A stretch of 64,000 nucleotides of DNA from Ruegeria halocynthiae (GCF_900106805.1 NZ_FNNP01000012.1:1-64000); one strand, 5' to 3'. Counted from the stretch's first letter, positions 24,948 through 34,651 are shown. Numbers and translations are program-made. The notes: generated by a model from the sequence alone, not told the origin.

Positions 24948-27578
24948 TTAGCCAGTCCAGCCAAGGCCAGCGGAAATGGCGTTCATGGATTGCAGCAAAG
25001 GCACAGGAACCGATCCCGCCTTTGGTTCGCTTCGGGCCTGTCGCAGCAATTCGACTTGCAGCGCGTGAATGCGGGCCAGTTCGGACCGCTTACGATCAAT
25101 CCGCTCGCACAGACGAGGAAAACGGTGACCGATGGTCTGACCGCCGGTCAGAAACTGCACAGCGCTGCAGGCACTGTCGTATTCCGTTTTGATAGCCAGC
25201 GAGATGCGTTGACGGGTCTCTGCATCGGGGACCAATTCGCTGTATCGTGCGGCGATATCCATATCCGCCTGATAGAGCGATTTCTCCATCTCATCGACCG
25301 CGAGGCGGAACAGGCGAGAATCATTAAACATGTCCTGCAGTACTTCATCACCGCGCACGCCACGGAATTTACGAAAGCTGGTCATGGCCGCGCCAAACCC
25401 GTACCACCCGGTGATCAGGTGACGGTTCTGCGACCACGCAAAAACCCATGGAATGGCCCGCAGGTCATCCAGACTGGCCGCGCCGAACCGGCGGGTGGGG
25501 CGGGACCCGATTTTCAGGCGGGCAAGCTCTTCGACCGGGCTGGCTTGCTGGAAATAATCCAGAAAGCCCGGCATCTGCAGAAGCGAGACATAGGCCGTCT
25601 GCGACAGTTCCGACAGAGCATCCAGCGCGTCGTCGAACTCGGGCCGGGCAGGGGTTTCGCCGGGGTTGGCTGTATGGCGCAGCGTGCTTGAAAGCAGCAA
25701 TTCCAGATGCGCCGCAGCCGTACCGCGGTTGGCATATTTGGTTGAAACAACCTCACCCTGTTCGGTCACCCGCAACCGCCCGGCAATTGTTCCACTGGGT
25801 TGCGCGGCGATGGCACGTCCGGTAGGTGCGCCGCCTCTGCTGACCGAGCCGCCGCGACCATGAAAAAATGTGGCTTTGAAGCCTTGCGAGGCCAGTGCCG
25901 ACACGGTTCGGCGTTGGGCACGCTCCAGCTCCCATGTTGAGCAGAAATAGCCGCCATCCTTGCCGCTGTCAGAATATCCCAACATCACCTCGATCACGTT
26001 ACCGTCCGTTTTGAGGCTGCGGCGCGCGAGCGGAATGCCTAAAACATCCAGCAGGATCGCCGGGGCGTTACGCAGATCGGCAATCGTTTCAAACAGCGGA
26101 ACCACCGAAATATCCAGTGTCTCGGACCCGAACCCGGCAAAGCGGGCCAGCAGGTAGACGCCGAGAATATCATCGGCAGAACGGGTCATAGACAGGATGA
26201 ACGGACCGATTGCCTTGGGATCTGGCCCTGATCGCACGCTATTGACTAGCGCCAGAAGGGCAAGCAATTCCTGTGCCTGTTCGCTCAGCGCGTCGCGGTT
26301 TTGATAAGTCAGGTTCTGATCCGACAATTCGGTTCGCAAACGGGCAGACCATTCGGCCGTGCCATAGTCCGGAGTCTGCCCGGATTGTGACCAGATTTCG
26401 GCCAGAACATCGGTTGTGACGGTCGAATTCTGGCGGATATCCAATGTTGTGGTTCGGAACCCGAAAACCGTCGCAGCACGGCGCAGGGGGCGGATATGCC
26501 GTCGCGCCAGAATATCGGCGTTGACCGCGCATAATGCGTTATCAAGCGCGTCAAGGTCGCTCACGAATTGTGAGATGTGATCATAGCCGCCATCTGTCAG
26601 CCGATGGCGAATGGCATTGAGAGCTTGCCGAAACGGTTCGTTCCGATTGCGGCCAGCATCCGGAAACCGGTCGATTATTACTTGTATACGCGCCCTGTTG
26701 AGCTCGGGCAGCGGCAATATGAGTGCACTTATACTCAGCCTGCTTGCAGCCTGATCAAGGGCCTGACGGTAAAGGTCAAGAACCGTTTCACGCCCGCGTT
26801 GCAAAGCCAGTGCGGTCATCTCGGTCGTGACATTCGGATTGCCGTCCCGATCGCCGCCGATCCAGCTGTGAAAGCGGATATCGGGTGTTTCATTCAGGGT
26901 CTGGCCCAGCACATGCAGGCAGGCCTGATCGAACCGATCCATGACCTGCGGGACGGCGTCAAAGATTGCATCCCGGAAGAATTGCAACCCCCATTCAATC
27001 TCATCGTGCAGGCTTGGGCGTGTCAGGCGAAGTTCACCAGTCAGCCACAGAAGATCGATCTCACCTTCCAGACCATTCAGCAATTCGGCGCGTTCGGTCG
27101 GAGTCCAGCGTTGGGTTTCAAGGCCGACGAGGTTGCGGTAGATCCGCCGGTGAATTTCCAGAACAGTGACCCGTTTGGCCTCGGTCGGATGCGCGGTCAG
27201 GGTGGGACCTGCACACAGATCAGCGGTCAGCTTTTCCGTCTGGCGATTTGTCAGGGACAGGTCAGACAAAACCTTGGCGAATCCGCCTTCGACCGCTTCG
27301 GCTCCGCTTTGGGTCTCGGTCAGGCGCCGGTCCCGGACTTCTGCGTTTTCATCAATGATGCGCAACAGTTGGAACCAGATCGACAGGGCTTGTAAGTATG
27401 GCGTTGCTTCGGGTCCGGTGGGGATTGGTTGCAACGGCGTGGCCTCGGCCCAGGTCGCTACATGGGGCGCCCGTTTCTGCAGAATGTTCCGCCACAACAC
27501 CCGCAATTCCGAGCGCAACCCTTCGGAGTAGTTTGAGGGGTCCGCGTAGGGCGGAATATTTCGGGCCAGCGCTTGCAT
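24948..27578 (-). CDS. ppc: phosphoenolpyruvate carboxylase
   Basis: About 876 residues. It carboxylates PEP to oxaloacetate, the CO2-fixing step of the serine cycle. Key motifs are LTAHPTEAKR (catalytic His), GGDRDGNP, LGYSDSGKDGG and FFHGRGGSVSRGG; the C-terminus ends NAISAGLGWTG, a variant of the usual N-G-I-A-A-G-M-R-N-T-G. The start at ATG 27578 shares one base with the hprA stop (TGATG); the longer frame to 27710 runs inside hprA and is rejected. Confidence 0.93.
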   Translation of the reverse strand: MQALARNIPPYADPSNYSEGLRSELRVLWRNILQKRAPHVATWAEATPLQPIPTGPEATPYLQALSIWFQLLRIIDENAEVRDRRLTETQSGAEAVEGGFAKVLSDLSLTNRQTEKLTADLCAGPTLTAHPTEAKRVTVLEIHRRIYRNLVGLETQRWTPTERAELLNGLEGEIDLLWLTGELRLTRPSLHDEIEWGLQFFRDAIFDAVPQVMDRFDQACLHVLGQTLNETPDIRFHSWIGGDRDGNPNVTTEMTALALQRGRETVLDLYRQALDQAASRLSISALILPLPELNRARIQVIIDRFPDAGRNRNEPFRQALNAIRHRLTDGGYDHISQFVSDLDALDNALCAVNADILARRHIRPLRRAATVFGFRTTTLDIRQNSTVTTDVLAEIWSQSGQTPDYGTAEWSARLRTELSDQNLTYQNRDALSEQAQELLALLALVNSVRSGPDPKAIGPFILSMTRSADDILGVYLLARFAGFGSETLDISVVPLFETIADLRNAPAILLDVLGIPLARRSLKTDGNVIEVMLGYSDSGKDGGYFCSTWELERAQRRTVSALASQGFKATFFHGRGGSVSRGGAPTGRAIAAQPSGTIAGRLRVTEQGEVVSTKYANRGTAAAHLELLLSSTLRHTANPGETPARPEFDDALDALSELSQTAYVSLLQMPGFLDYFQQASPVEELARLKIGSRPTRRFGAASLDDLRAIPWVFAWSQNRHLITGWYGFGAAMTSFRKFRGVRGDEVLQDMFNDSRLFRLAVDEMEKSLYQADMDIAARYSELVPDAETRQRISLAIKTEYDSACSAVQFLTGGQTIGHRFPRLCERIDRKRSELARIHALQVELLRQARSEPKAGSVPVPLLQSMNAISAGLGWTG

Positions 27579-28552
27579 CAGATCACCTGATCCCGCGGAG
27601 TGCGGCCCGCAAAAAAATCGCCGAGATTGTCGAGAACGCGGAACCCCATGGCTTCGCGGGATTCGCGCGTGGCGCTGCCCAGATGGGGCAACATCACCAG
27701 ACTGTCGCATTGCAACAGGTCCGGGCTAATCCGGGGTTCGCCATCAAAGACATCCAGCGCCGCGCCGCCGATCGTGTCGAACATCAGCGACTGTACCAGA
27801 GCGTGCTCGTCCACAACTTCGCCGCGTGCGGTGTTGATAAGGAATGCGCCAGGCTTCATCAGGTCGAGCCTGCGCCCGTTGATCAGGTGCCGGTTCTTCG
27901 ATCCTCCGGGGCAATGCAGCGAGATGAAATCGCATTGTGGCAGCAAGTCATCGACCGTTGCGACCTGCGTTGCGTTGAACTGTTTCAGCACCTCGGCCGA
28001 CACTGCGCTGCGGTTTTGGACCAGAATTTTCATGCCAAAGCCGTGATGCGCGCGCCGCGCCATTTCCTGACCGATCCGTCCAAAGCCGATAATGCCAAGC
28101 GTCTTGCCGCTGACCTTCGTGCCGACAAGGTGGGTCGGACGCCAACCGGACCAGTTTCCAGCGCGCAATTCACGCTCGCCCTCGCCAGTGCGACGGGCAA
28201 CCATCAGCAGCAATGTCATGGCCAGATCGGCCGTACATTCGGACAGGACATCCGGTGTATTGGTCACGGTCATCCCGAGATCGCGCGCCGATGGTTCGCA
28301 GATATGGCTGTATCCCACGCCATAATTGGCGAGGATTTTAGTCCGCGCTGCGGGAACGTCCAGCGCCTCGGCGCTGAGCGTATCGGTGACCGTGGGCAGA
28401 ACCGCGTCATAGCGTTTCAGAGCATCGCGGATTTCGGCCGGGGACATTGGTTTGTCCCCGGTATTGAGCACAGCGTTGTAGTTCTCGGTCAACTGCGCTT
28501 CGACCGCAGCAGGCCAACGACGGGTGACAAGAACCGAAGGCTTAACCATCAC
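27578..28552 (-). CDS. hprA: hydroxypyruvate reductase / D-2-hydroxyacid dehydrogenase
   Basis: 324 residues of the D-isomer-specific 2-hydroxyacid dehydrogenase family. It reduces hydroxypyruvate to glycerate in the serine cycle. The NAD-binding GIIGFGRIGQEMARRA lies near residue 152; INTARGEVVDE and LPHLGSATRESRE carry the catalytic Glu region and His. It overlaps mtkB by ATGA and ppc by one base, so it is tightly coupled. Confidence 0.9.
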   Translation of the reverse strand: MMVKPSVLVTRRWPAAVEAQLTENYNAVLNTGDKPMSPAEIRDALKRYDAVLPTVTDTLSAEALDVPAARTKILANYGVGYSHICEPSARDLGMTVTNTPDVLSECTADLAMTLLLMVARRTGEGERELRAGNWSGWRPTHLVGTKVSGKTLGIIGFGRIGQEMARRAHHGFGMKILVQNRSAVSAEVLKQFNATQVATVDDLLPQCDFISLHCPGGSKNRHLINGRRLDLMKPGAFLINTARGEVVDEHALVQSLMFDTIGGAALDVFDGEPRISPDLLQCDSLVMLPHLGSATRESREAMGFRVLDNLGDFFAGRTPRDQVI

Positions 28553-29439
28553 GCAGCCTTTCCCATGACACAGGCGATAGTTTCACCGATGACGGCAGGG
28601 TTTTCGGCAACGGTCACACCGGCGGCGGACAGAATCTCGACCTTTTCCGATGCACTTTCACCAAAAGCCGAGATAATCGCACCAGCATGGCCCATAGTCC
28701 GCCCTTTTGGCGCGGTCAAACCTGCAACATAGGCAATGACTGGTTTGGTGATGTGATCGCGGATATATTCAGCCGCTTCAGCTTCTTGCGGCCCGCCGAT
28801 TTCGCCGATCATGGCGATAACCTCGGTATCCTCATCCCACTCAAAGCGTTCGAGAATGTCACGGAACGAGGAACCGTTGATCGGATCACCCCCGATGCCG
28901 ACGCTGGTCGAAACTCCGATACCGCGCTCTTTCAGCTGCGCAGCAGCCTCATAGCCAAGCGTCCCCGAGCGGCCAATGATGCCGACATTGCCCGGCAGGT
29001 AGATATGTCCGGGCATGATCCCCAACAAAGCCTTTCCGGGGCTGATGGTACCCGCGCAGTTCGGGCCGGTCAGCACCATGCGCTTGTCTTTGGGGTAGCG
29101 GTACATGTAGCGCTTAACACGGATCATGTCCTGCGCCGGGATCCCGTCGGTGATGCAGACGCAATAGCGGATACCCGCGTCAGCAGCTTCCATGATTGAG
29201 TCTGCGGCAAACGGCGGTGGTACAAAGACCAGGCTGGCATCGGCGCCGGTAGACTCGACGGCCTGTTTCACGGTGTCGAAAACGGGCACACCCTCGACGG
29301 TTTCGCCGCCTTTTCCGGGAACGACGCCGCCGACTACATTAGTGCCATATTCCAGCATATCCTTGGTATGAAAGCGCGCCATGCGTCCGGTGATGCCCTG
29401 AACGATTACGCGAGAGTCGCGGTCGAGAAGAATGCTCAT
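28549..29439 (-). CDS. mtkB: malate-CoA ligase (malate thiokinase) alpha subunit
   Basis: 296 residues, SucD-like. With MtkA it makes malyl-CoA from malate, CoA and ATP. The CoA-binding VQGITGRMARFH near residue 12 and the phosphohistidine region GHAGAI near 247 are visible, as is GPNCAGTISPGKA. Assignment as malate rather than succinate ligase rests on the operon with mcl, ppc and sga. It shares one base with mtkA at its start. Confidence 0.88.
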   Translation of the reverse strand: MSILLDRDSRVIVQGITGRMARFHTKDMLEYGTNVVGGVVPGKGGETVEGVPVFDTVKQAVESTGADASLVFVPPPFAADSIMEAADAGIRYCVCITDGIPAQDMIRVKRYMYRYPKDKRMVLTGPNCAGTISPGKALLGIMPGHIYLPGNVGIIGRSGTLGYEAAAQLKERGIGVSTSVGIGGDPINGSSFRDILERFEWDEDTEVIAMIGEIGGPQEAEAAEYIRDHITKPVIAYVAGLTAPKGRTMGHAGAIISAFGESASEKVEILSAAGVTVAENPAVIGETIACVMGKAA

Positions 29440-30635
29440 TATACAGCCCTCACCTTGGTGTTTTGTATCAGGTCGTTCCGCCAGGCACCCACCGCCCGTT
29501 CTGCGGCTTCCATCAGCGTTGTGGCACGGATGATTGGCAGGCCGGATTTGGCAAGGATCTTCTGCCCTTCTTCGACGTTGGTCCCGGCAAGTCGCACAAT
29601 GACAGGGATGTCAATTTCCAGATCGCGCAGCGCCTGTACGACGCCTTCGGCGACCCAGTCACAGCGGTTGATACCGGCAAAAATGTTGACCAACACCGCC
29701 TGAACGTTCTTGTCGGACAGAACCAGTCGGAAAGCCTTGGCAACACGTTCCGGCGAGGCGCCGCCGCCAATGTCGAGGAAGTTTGCAGGCTCGCCACCGG
29801 CCAGTTTGATCGTATCCATCGTGGCCATGGCCAGACCTGCACCGTTCACGATGCAGCCGATATTGCCTTCAAGGCCCACATAAGACAGCCCCCGGTCCGC
29901 CGCGCGGCTTTCGCGCGGGTCTTCCTGACTTTTGTCTCGCAGTTCGGAAATATGGGGATGACGAAACAATGCGTTGTCGTCAAAGCTCATCTTCGCATCC
30001 AGCGCCAGAACCCGGTCGTCGCCAGTGACGACCAGCGGGTTAATCTCAACCATGGTCGCGTCCAGTTCGTTGAAAGCAGCATAGCAACCCTGCAACGTGC
30101 GAACCATTTGCTGTACCAGACGGGGTTCAAGGCCCAGATTGAAAGCAACTTCGCGGGCCTGAAACTCCTGCAACCCTACGGCAGGCTCGACGATCGAACG
30201 CACGATGCTGTCAGGGCGCTCGGCGGAAATCTCTTCAATCTCCATTCCGCCTTCAGAGGAGGCTACGATCATGACTCGCTGGCTGGTGCGGTCCAGAACA
30301 AAGCCCAGATAAATCTCGCGATCGATCGGCACGGCGGATTCGACATAGACACGATAGATGCCCTTGCCTTCCGGTCCGGTCTGGTGGGTCACCAGCTTGC
30401 GGCCGAACATCTCGTCGCAGGCAGTATGTATCTCATTCTCGCTATTACACAGCTTGACGCCTCCCGCTTTGCCGCGGCCACCTGCGTGGACTTGTGCTTT
30501 GACAATCCACTTGTCTCCGCCAAGCTCTCGGGCGCGATAGGCCGCCTGTTCAGGGCTATAGGCCAACGCGCCGGACGGTATGGCAACACCGAAGTTCGAA
30601 AGAACTTCTTTCGCCTGATACTCATGAATATCCAT
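29439..30635 (-). CDS. mtkA: malate-CoA ligase (malate thiokinase) beta subunit
   Basis: About 398 residues, SucC-like. It starts [12 protein letters not shown], a very conserved N-terminus, so ATG 30635 is preferred over 30641. The ATP-grasp domain shows [15 protein letters not shown] near residue 46; the C-terminal CoA-ligase domain has FLDIGGGAS and [16 protein letters not shown]. It pairs with mtkB in the serine cycle. Confidence 0.88.
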   Translation of the reverse strand: MDIHEYQAKEVLSNFGVAIPSGALAYSPEQAAYRARELGGDKWIVKAQVHAGGRGKAGGVKLCNSENEIHTACDEMFGRKLVTHQTGPEGKGIYRVYVESAVPIDREIYLGFVLDRTSQRVMIVASSEGGMEIEEISAERPDSIVRSIVEPAVGLQEFQAREVAFNLGLEPRLVQQMVRTLQGCYAAFNELDATMVEINPLVVTGDDRVLALDAKMSFDDNALFRHPHISELRDKSQEDPRESRAADRGLSYVGLEGNIGCIVNGAGLAMATMDTIKLAGGEPANFLDIGGGASPERVAKAFRLVLSDKNVQAVLVNIFAGINRCDWVAEGVVQALRDLEIDIPVIVRLAGTNVEEGQKILAKSGLPIIRATTLMEAAERAVGAWRNDLIQNTKVRAV

Positions 30636-30663
30636 CTGCATTCCTCCCGTTTATGCAGTGTGT

Positions 30664-31905
30664 TCAAGCAGCGATCGACGTGCCGTAACGGCTTTCGAGC
30701 AACGCCTCGATGGCTTCGAAATCGACGGTGCCGCCCAGTTCGCGCATGGCTTCGGCGAACAGACGGATGATCTGGCTGATCGCCTGGCGGTTCAGTTGAT
30801 TGAGGATGCCAATCCGGACCTGTACCGGTGCGCTGAGTGTCGGCCAGATGCCGAACCCGCGCGCCCGGCAATTCAGGACCAGCTCCATCTCGCGCCCGGC
30901 CAGTTCCGGCGGCAGGTTGAGGACCAGAAGGCTGGGCATATCCGAAGTCACTTCGCATCCCATCGCGGTTACGGCGTCACGCAGCACCTTTTCGTGCGTG
31001 CGGTACGAGCCCGACCGCTTTGCCAATCCTTCAGTCAGCGTCAGACGAAGGGATTCATGGAAGGCGGCCACAGCGTAGCCGGAATGGGTCCGGTGATAGG
31101 TACCTTTCTCGACGTCCTGCCCATCGACGATTCCCCAATGACGGGCCTCGAAAATGGGATTGTGGACATAGCTGTAGGCACCTGTTGATTTCAGGCTGTC
31201 GATATATTCATCGGAAAAGCTGACCGGCGCATAGGTCAATGGCAAACAGCACAGGCCCTTTTGCGGGCACGAGGCCCAGCCAGCGATGCCCGGATAGTCG
31301 TCGATCCGGAAATCTTCGACACCCAAAGACGAAACGGCATCAATCAGACCCATTGCGCCGTGACGTTCACAGGCATCCGAGAACCCGCGCAGATCATTGA
31401 TACGACCTGAACCCGTTTCCCAATGCGCCATGAACGCCCATTTCGGCTTGTGCTCGGCCAGTGCGGCCTCGACCATTTCCCCGGTCACCGACTGGCCATG
31501 CAGTACGTCGATGACGGTGACACCGGCGGCCAGCGGGTCCAGAGGGTTGGCGGCATGCTCTTCCGGCGTTGCCGCCTTGATGCGAAGGGTCAGCGTGTCG
31601 ATGTCTGAAAATGTGCCGTTGTTAAATGCAACAACCTTGTCGCCGGGCATGACGGCCGAGAACATGGTGTCCAGCGCGCTCCAGCCGGTGCCTGCGACTG
31701 CGAATGTATATGTATTCGAAGTGCCCCAGATCTCGCGCAGCATGTGCTTGCATTCGACCATGCCGCGCAGAACGTCGCCTTGCATGTGATCCGCAACTCC
31801 GGTGTTGGTGAAGGCCTGAAGTACGCGAGCGTCAGTGTTGCCCGGCCCCGGACCAGCAGCCAGCGTCTCAGGGATTTCGAGCGTGGGGTAAATATGGAAA
31901 GTCAT
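30664..31905 (-). CDS. sga: serine-glyoxylate aminotransferase
   Basis: About 413 residues of the class V aminotransferase family. It transfers the amino group of serine to glyoxylate, giving hydroxypyruvate and glycine and closing the serine cycle. The PLP lysine lies in SCPQKGL near residue 220, and the N-terminus has AAGPGPGNTDARVL. Start ATG 31905 has an excellent TAAGGAGG site; the ATG at 31992 adds 29 unrelated residues. It is the promoter-proximal gene of the serine cycle run and is divergent from the LuxR-type regulator. Confidence 0.92.
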   Translation of the reverse strand: MTFHIYPTLEIPETLAAGPGPGNTDARVLQAFTNTGVADHMQGDVLRGMVECKHMLREIWGTSNTYTFAVAGTGWSALDTMFSAVMPGDKVVAFNNGTFSDIDTLTLRIKAATPEEHAANPLDPLAAGVTVIDVLHGQSVTGEMVEAALAEHKPKWAFMAHWETGSGRINDLRGFSDACERHGAMGLIDAVSSLGVEDFRIDDYPGIAGWASCPQKGLCCLPLTYAPVSFSDEYIDSLKSTGAYSYVHNPIFEARHWGIVDGQDVEKGTYHRTHSGYAVAAFHESLRLTLTEGLAKRSGSYRTHEKVLRDAVTAMGCEVTSDMPSLLVLNLPPELAGREMELVLNCRARGFGIWPTLSAPVQVRIGILNQLNRQAISQIIRLFAEAMRELGGTVDFEAIEALLESRYGTSIAA

Positions 31906-32124
31906 TCGATCCTCCTTAGATCGTCGGGGTGGTCGACCACGCCCAAATATCGTGTTGTGGATCAGAAGAGCGTTGCTTGCATCATCGCGCAACGTAACTT
32001 ACTACTGCTTTGGGACTTCTAATTGAATGGGAAAAAACCTACCCATTTTGGCAAGGATACCGGTGTATACCAAGATCTGCCCTATACTTATGGGTAGTAA
32101 ATCTGAAATTTGGGCGTAATATCA
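31906..32124. promoter_or_regulatory. sga/LuxR divergent promoter region with two CCCAT-type inverted repeats
   Basis: AATGGG (32027-32032) faces CCCATT (32043-32048), separated by ten bases. A second element has CCC (32081-32083) facing GGG (32093-32095) and contains ATGGGTAG (32091-32098), the reverse complement of the CTACCCAT that lies at 32040-32047. The two sites lie close to the LuxR-type gene and may be its own operator, controlling it and sga. Confidence 0.45.
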
Positions 32125-32754
32125 ATGACAGAACCTTCACAGCAACCGATTGACGTAATGCTTGCGGACAACAATCCGCTCGTGCTGTCGGCCATGTCCG
32201 AAATTTTCGAGCGTGATCTGCGATTCTCTCTGGTCGCTACTTCAGCTACCGCCGAAGGGTTCCTGGGCGCCGTTATGAGAGTCCCGGTCAAGGTTTGCGT
32301 GATTGCCTGGAATTTGCCGGTTCTGGGGGCAGCCAAACTGATCGAGGTCCTGCGCGAACAGGAAAATGCGCCCCGCTTTGTCGTTTATGGTGATGAACTG
32401 GGTGACGTTCCGCGTCTTGCTATGCAGGCGGGGGCCGCTGGGTTCGCATCCCGATCAGGTGAGGTTGACGGGTTGCTGGAAACTTGCGCCGACGTGGCCG
32501 ACGGGAAGATGGTGTTCCCGTTCATCGACGTCCGCAAGATGCAGCGGGACCCAATTCACAGCCTGTCCCGAAAAGAGCGTGTCATCCTTGAAGCCCTGGC
32601 CAAAGGTCTATCCAACCGCGAGCTTTCGAGAGACCTGCAAATCTCGACGAACACCGTCAAGTTTCACTTGTCCAATATCTACGAAAAGCTCTCAGTTAAA
32701 AATCGGGCTCAAGCGATTGCATTCTTCTACTCTTCTGGCGCAGCCTCAGGTTAA
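32125..32754 (+). CDS. LuxR/NarL-type regulator with a degenerate receiver domain
   Basis: About 209 residues: a response-regulator-like receiver (1-125) and a C-terminal LuxR helix-turn-helix (SRKERVILEALAKGLSNREL, then STNTVKFHLSNIYEKLSVKNR). In the receiver, the acidic pair reads ADNN instead of ADDH, the phosphorylated Asp position (four before the conserved Pro) is Ala in IAWNLP, and the conserved Lys is Arg in FASRSG. It probably works without phosphorylation. Its position divergent from sga suggests control of the serine cycle operon. ATG 32125 is preferred over TTG 32110. Confidence 0.82.
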   Translation: MTEPSQQPIDVMLADNNPLVLSAMSEIFERDLRFSLVATSATAEGFLGAVMRVPVKVCVIAWNLPVLGAAKLIEVLREQENAPRFVVYGDELGDVPRLAMQAGAAGFASRSGEVDGLLETCADVADGKMVFPFIDVRKMQRDPIHSLSRKERVILEALAKGLSNRELSRDLQISTNTVKFHLSNIYEKLSVKNRAQAIAFFYSSGAASG

Positions 32755-32889
32755 TTGAATTGCTCCAATGGCCGAGCGTGTACTATCGAACGTGCAATAT
32801 GTGAGCGATACCTGAGCGGTGTAAGGAGTCGATTCCGGTAGGGGGCAGGATTGTATCATAAGGGATCGGAGACTTTCGTCGCGCCAGAC

Positions 32890-32920
32890 AGCCAACATCC
32901 CATTCTCAGGGCTGTTGGCT
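32890..32920. other. 8-bp inverted repeat in the 32755-33022 spacer
   Basis: AGCCAACA (32890-32897) pairs with TGTTGGCT (32913-32920). The 268-base spacer otherwise shows no gene. It may serve as a terminator structure between the LuxR-type gene and the convergent DUF4274-like gene, though no T-run follows. Confidence 0.35.
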
Positions 32921-33022
32921 GAAGTTCCGTCAGATCAAGTTTACTGTTCACGCCGCCCGCGATGACCCCAATATTAATGTGATGCTGCTCTGCACCTTTG
33001 GCCGACATTCTAGCTTTCTCAG

Positions 33023-34282
33023 TTAGGCGCGCGCTTTTTTCCAAGCCTCGAAGGAAGGGCGGATCAGCGAGCTGTCAAACTCAATGTTTGGCTTGTGCTT
33101 CTTTCCCTTTGGGTGCCGTAATTTTTTTTCAGGTATTGCCCATTTTATCCAATTCTGCGGATGGTCGGGGTTTGGCTTGCCATTCTCCGTTACCTGCCAA
33201 GGGTCAAAGTTGACTCTGAACGACCGGCTGCGGAATCCGATCCCGTTCGCCCTGTGTGCGATGATGTCGAATGCCTCGAAAAGCATGCGCTCACATTTAT
33301 CGTCAAAATCACTCTCTACCTTACCTTCAGCCCAGTACTTCTGATACGCTGAAGCGCTATAGCTGTGCAGAATCTCCAGTGCCGATGCCCAGTCGCAAAG
33401 CGGATGCCGCGCGATAGCAAGGATAAACGGAGCAGAATAGAGATCTTGCCCATGCGCTACTTCGTGCAAATCATCGGCGGAGAACTCGGCAAATACTGCC
33501 TCAATCTTTTCAATCGAATCGCTGTCGCAGACCAAAGGCTCGGCCGTTTTCCACTCCGCACGCAACAATTCTTCCTGCGTAGGTGGGTCATAAGAGAACG
33601 GTAAACCTGGCCTGCGCTCTAAGGCCCGTTCCAGCCGTGGGAACCTGCGAAGCGACCGCACTGCGTCAAAGGCATGTAACGCGTCTTCCACCTGGGGATG
33701 TACGGGACCAAACCGCTTCCACAGATCGAGTACAAAGTCTTCGAACTCAGACACAGGCAACACGCGCGCGACCCACCCACAAAGACACTTACCTTCGTAT
33801 ACTATTGATTTCAGGTCTTCGGTTGTTACCTCGGGCAGAGGCAAACGCGATGCTCGTTCAGTCTCGGCATTGGCCTTATCCAGAGCGGAAAGCGCGGCAT
33901 CCAACTCTGGAGAGGGGGTCGGTTCGGTCGATGCATCACGGGGCGGTTCTCTTGGAAGCCCCGCTTCCTCGCGCAAGTGCTGGACCTCTCGCCAGATGGT
34001 CGCACCAGCCTTGACTGCCTGATCATGCTCCGGGTGGCGGCGGCTTTTTTGCAACTGCTCCATCAACGCGTACACATAGGCATGATAGGATTTTGCTAGA
34101 GGATCGGCGTTTTCCAACGCACCCGATGCAAGGTAACCTTCCCATTCCCGTGACGCTTTTTCCTGGACGGCATTAATCCGAGCGACACGTGCCTTAAACT
34201 CAGCTCTTTTATCTCCTTCTGTTTGATTCTCGCGCTTGCCCTTCAAAAAACGGAATCGCGACCAAATCACTTGTCCTGCCAT
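33023..34282 (-). CDS. DUF4274-like hypothetical protein
   Basis: 419 residues, hydrophilic, no signal peptide or membrane helix. The N-terminal part is rich in charged helices. Around residues 270-345 it has DLHEVAHGQDLYSAPFILAIARHP followed by CDWASALEIL and a later FDIIAHRANG, which resemble the DUF4274 pattern (helical repeat with a CDxxTAL motif). Function is unknown. It sits next to a truncated recombinase and the left IS, so it is part of accessory DNA and may be phage- or island-derived. Confidence 0.6.
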   Translation of the reverse strand: MAGQVIWSRFRFLKGKRENQTEGDKRAEFKARVARINAVQEKASREWEGYLASGALENADPLAKSYHAYVYALMEQLQKSRRHPEHDQAVKAGATIWREVQHLREEAGLPREPPRDASTEPTPSPELDAALSALDKANAETERASRLPLPEVTTEDLKSIVYEGKCLCGWVARVLPVSEFEDFVLDLWKRFGPVHPQVEDALHAFDAVRSLRRFPRLERALERRPGLPFSYDPPTQEELLRAEWKTAEPLVCDSDSIEKIEAVFAEFSADDLHEVAHGQDLYSAPFILAIARHPLCDWASALEILHSYSASAYQKYWAEGKVESDFDDKCERMLFEAFDIIAHRANGIGFRSRSFRVNFDPWQVTENGKPNPDHPQNWIKWAIPEKKLRHPKGKKHKPNIEFDSSLIRPSFEAWKKARA

Positions 34283-34297
34283 CGTTCTTCCTTTCGA

Positions 34298-34651
34298 TCA
34301 CTGAGCCTGCCTATGCCGTTTCATGATTTCCGTGACGGTATTCTTGGAAATGCCCAGATCGCGGGCAATCCAGCAATATGATCGCCCATCAGCAACCGCC
34401 TGAATGACATGCGGTGAGAGTTTGTCAGATTTTGGGCGTTGACCGGGCTGACGACCAAGTTTCTTGCCGCGCGCACGAGCGGCTGCAAGGCCGGACTTTA
34501 CTCGTTCGCTGAGCAAGTCTCGTTCAAACTGTGCAATCCCCGCCAGCATTGTCGCCATCATACGGCCATGTGGTGTGTTCAGCTCGAATGTTATGCCAAT
34601 CATGGCCACGACTGAAACTTTCCATCCCGCAAGCTGTTCCAGCGTTTCCCG
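34298..34651 (-). pseudogene. serine recombinase (resolvase), N-terminus removed by the IS
   Basis: The surviving 118 residues cover the end of the catalytic domain and helix E (AGIAQFERDLLSERVKSGL) plus the C-terminal HTH_7 DNA-binding domain (GRSYCWIARDLGISKNTVTEI). The Ser nucleophile domain that should precede it is absent, because the IS inverted repeat begins at 34652. An apparent ATG at 34687 lies inside the IS and gives eleven IS-derived residues, which also appear at the second IS copy. The missing 5' part is not found next to either IS copy. Confidence 0.8.

Noticed and set aside
27398..28732. 444-codon plus-strand open frame opposite hprA
   Set aside because: Mirror of hprA codon structure; hprA carries clear catalytic motifs, the mirror has none.
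28549..30635. Succinyl-CoA synthetase sucCD instead of mtkAB
   Set aside because: The pair lies between hprA and sga in a serine cycle operon with malyl-CoA lyase; a TCA copy is expected elsewhere.
29463..30770. 435-codon open frame on the plus strand opposite mtkA
   Set aside because: It is the antisense shadow of a conserved SucC-like gene in GC-rich DNA; no family motif or ribosome site.
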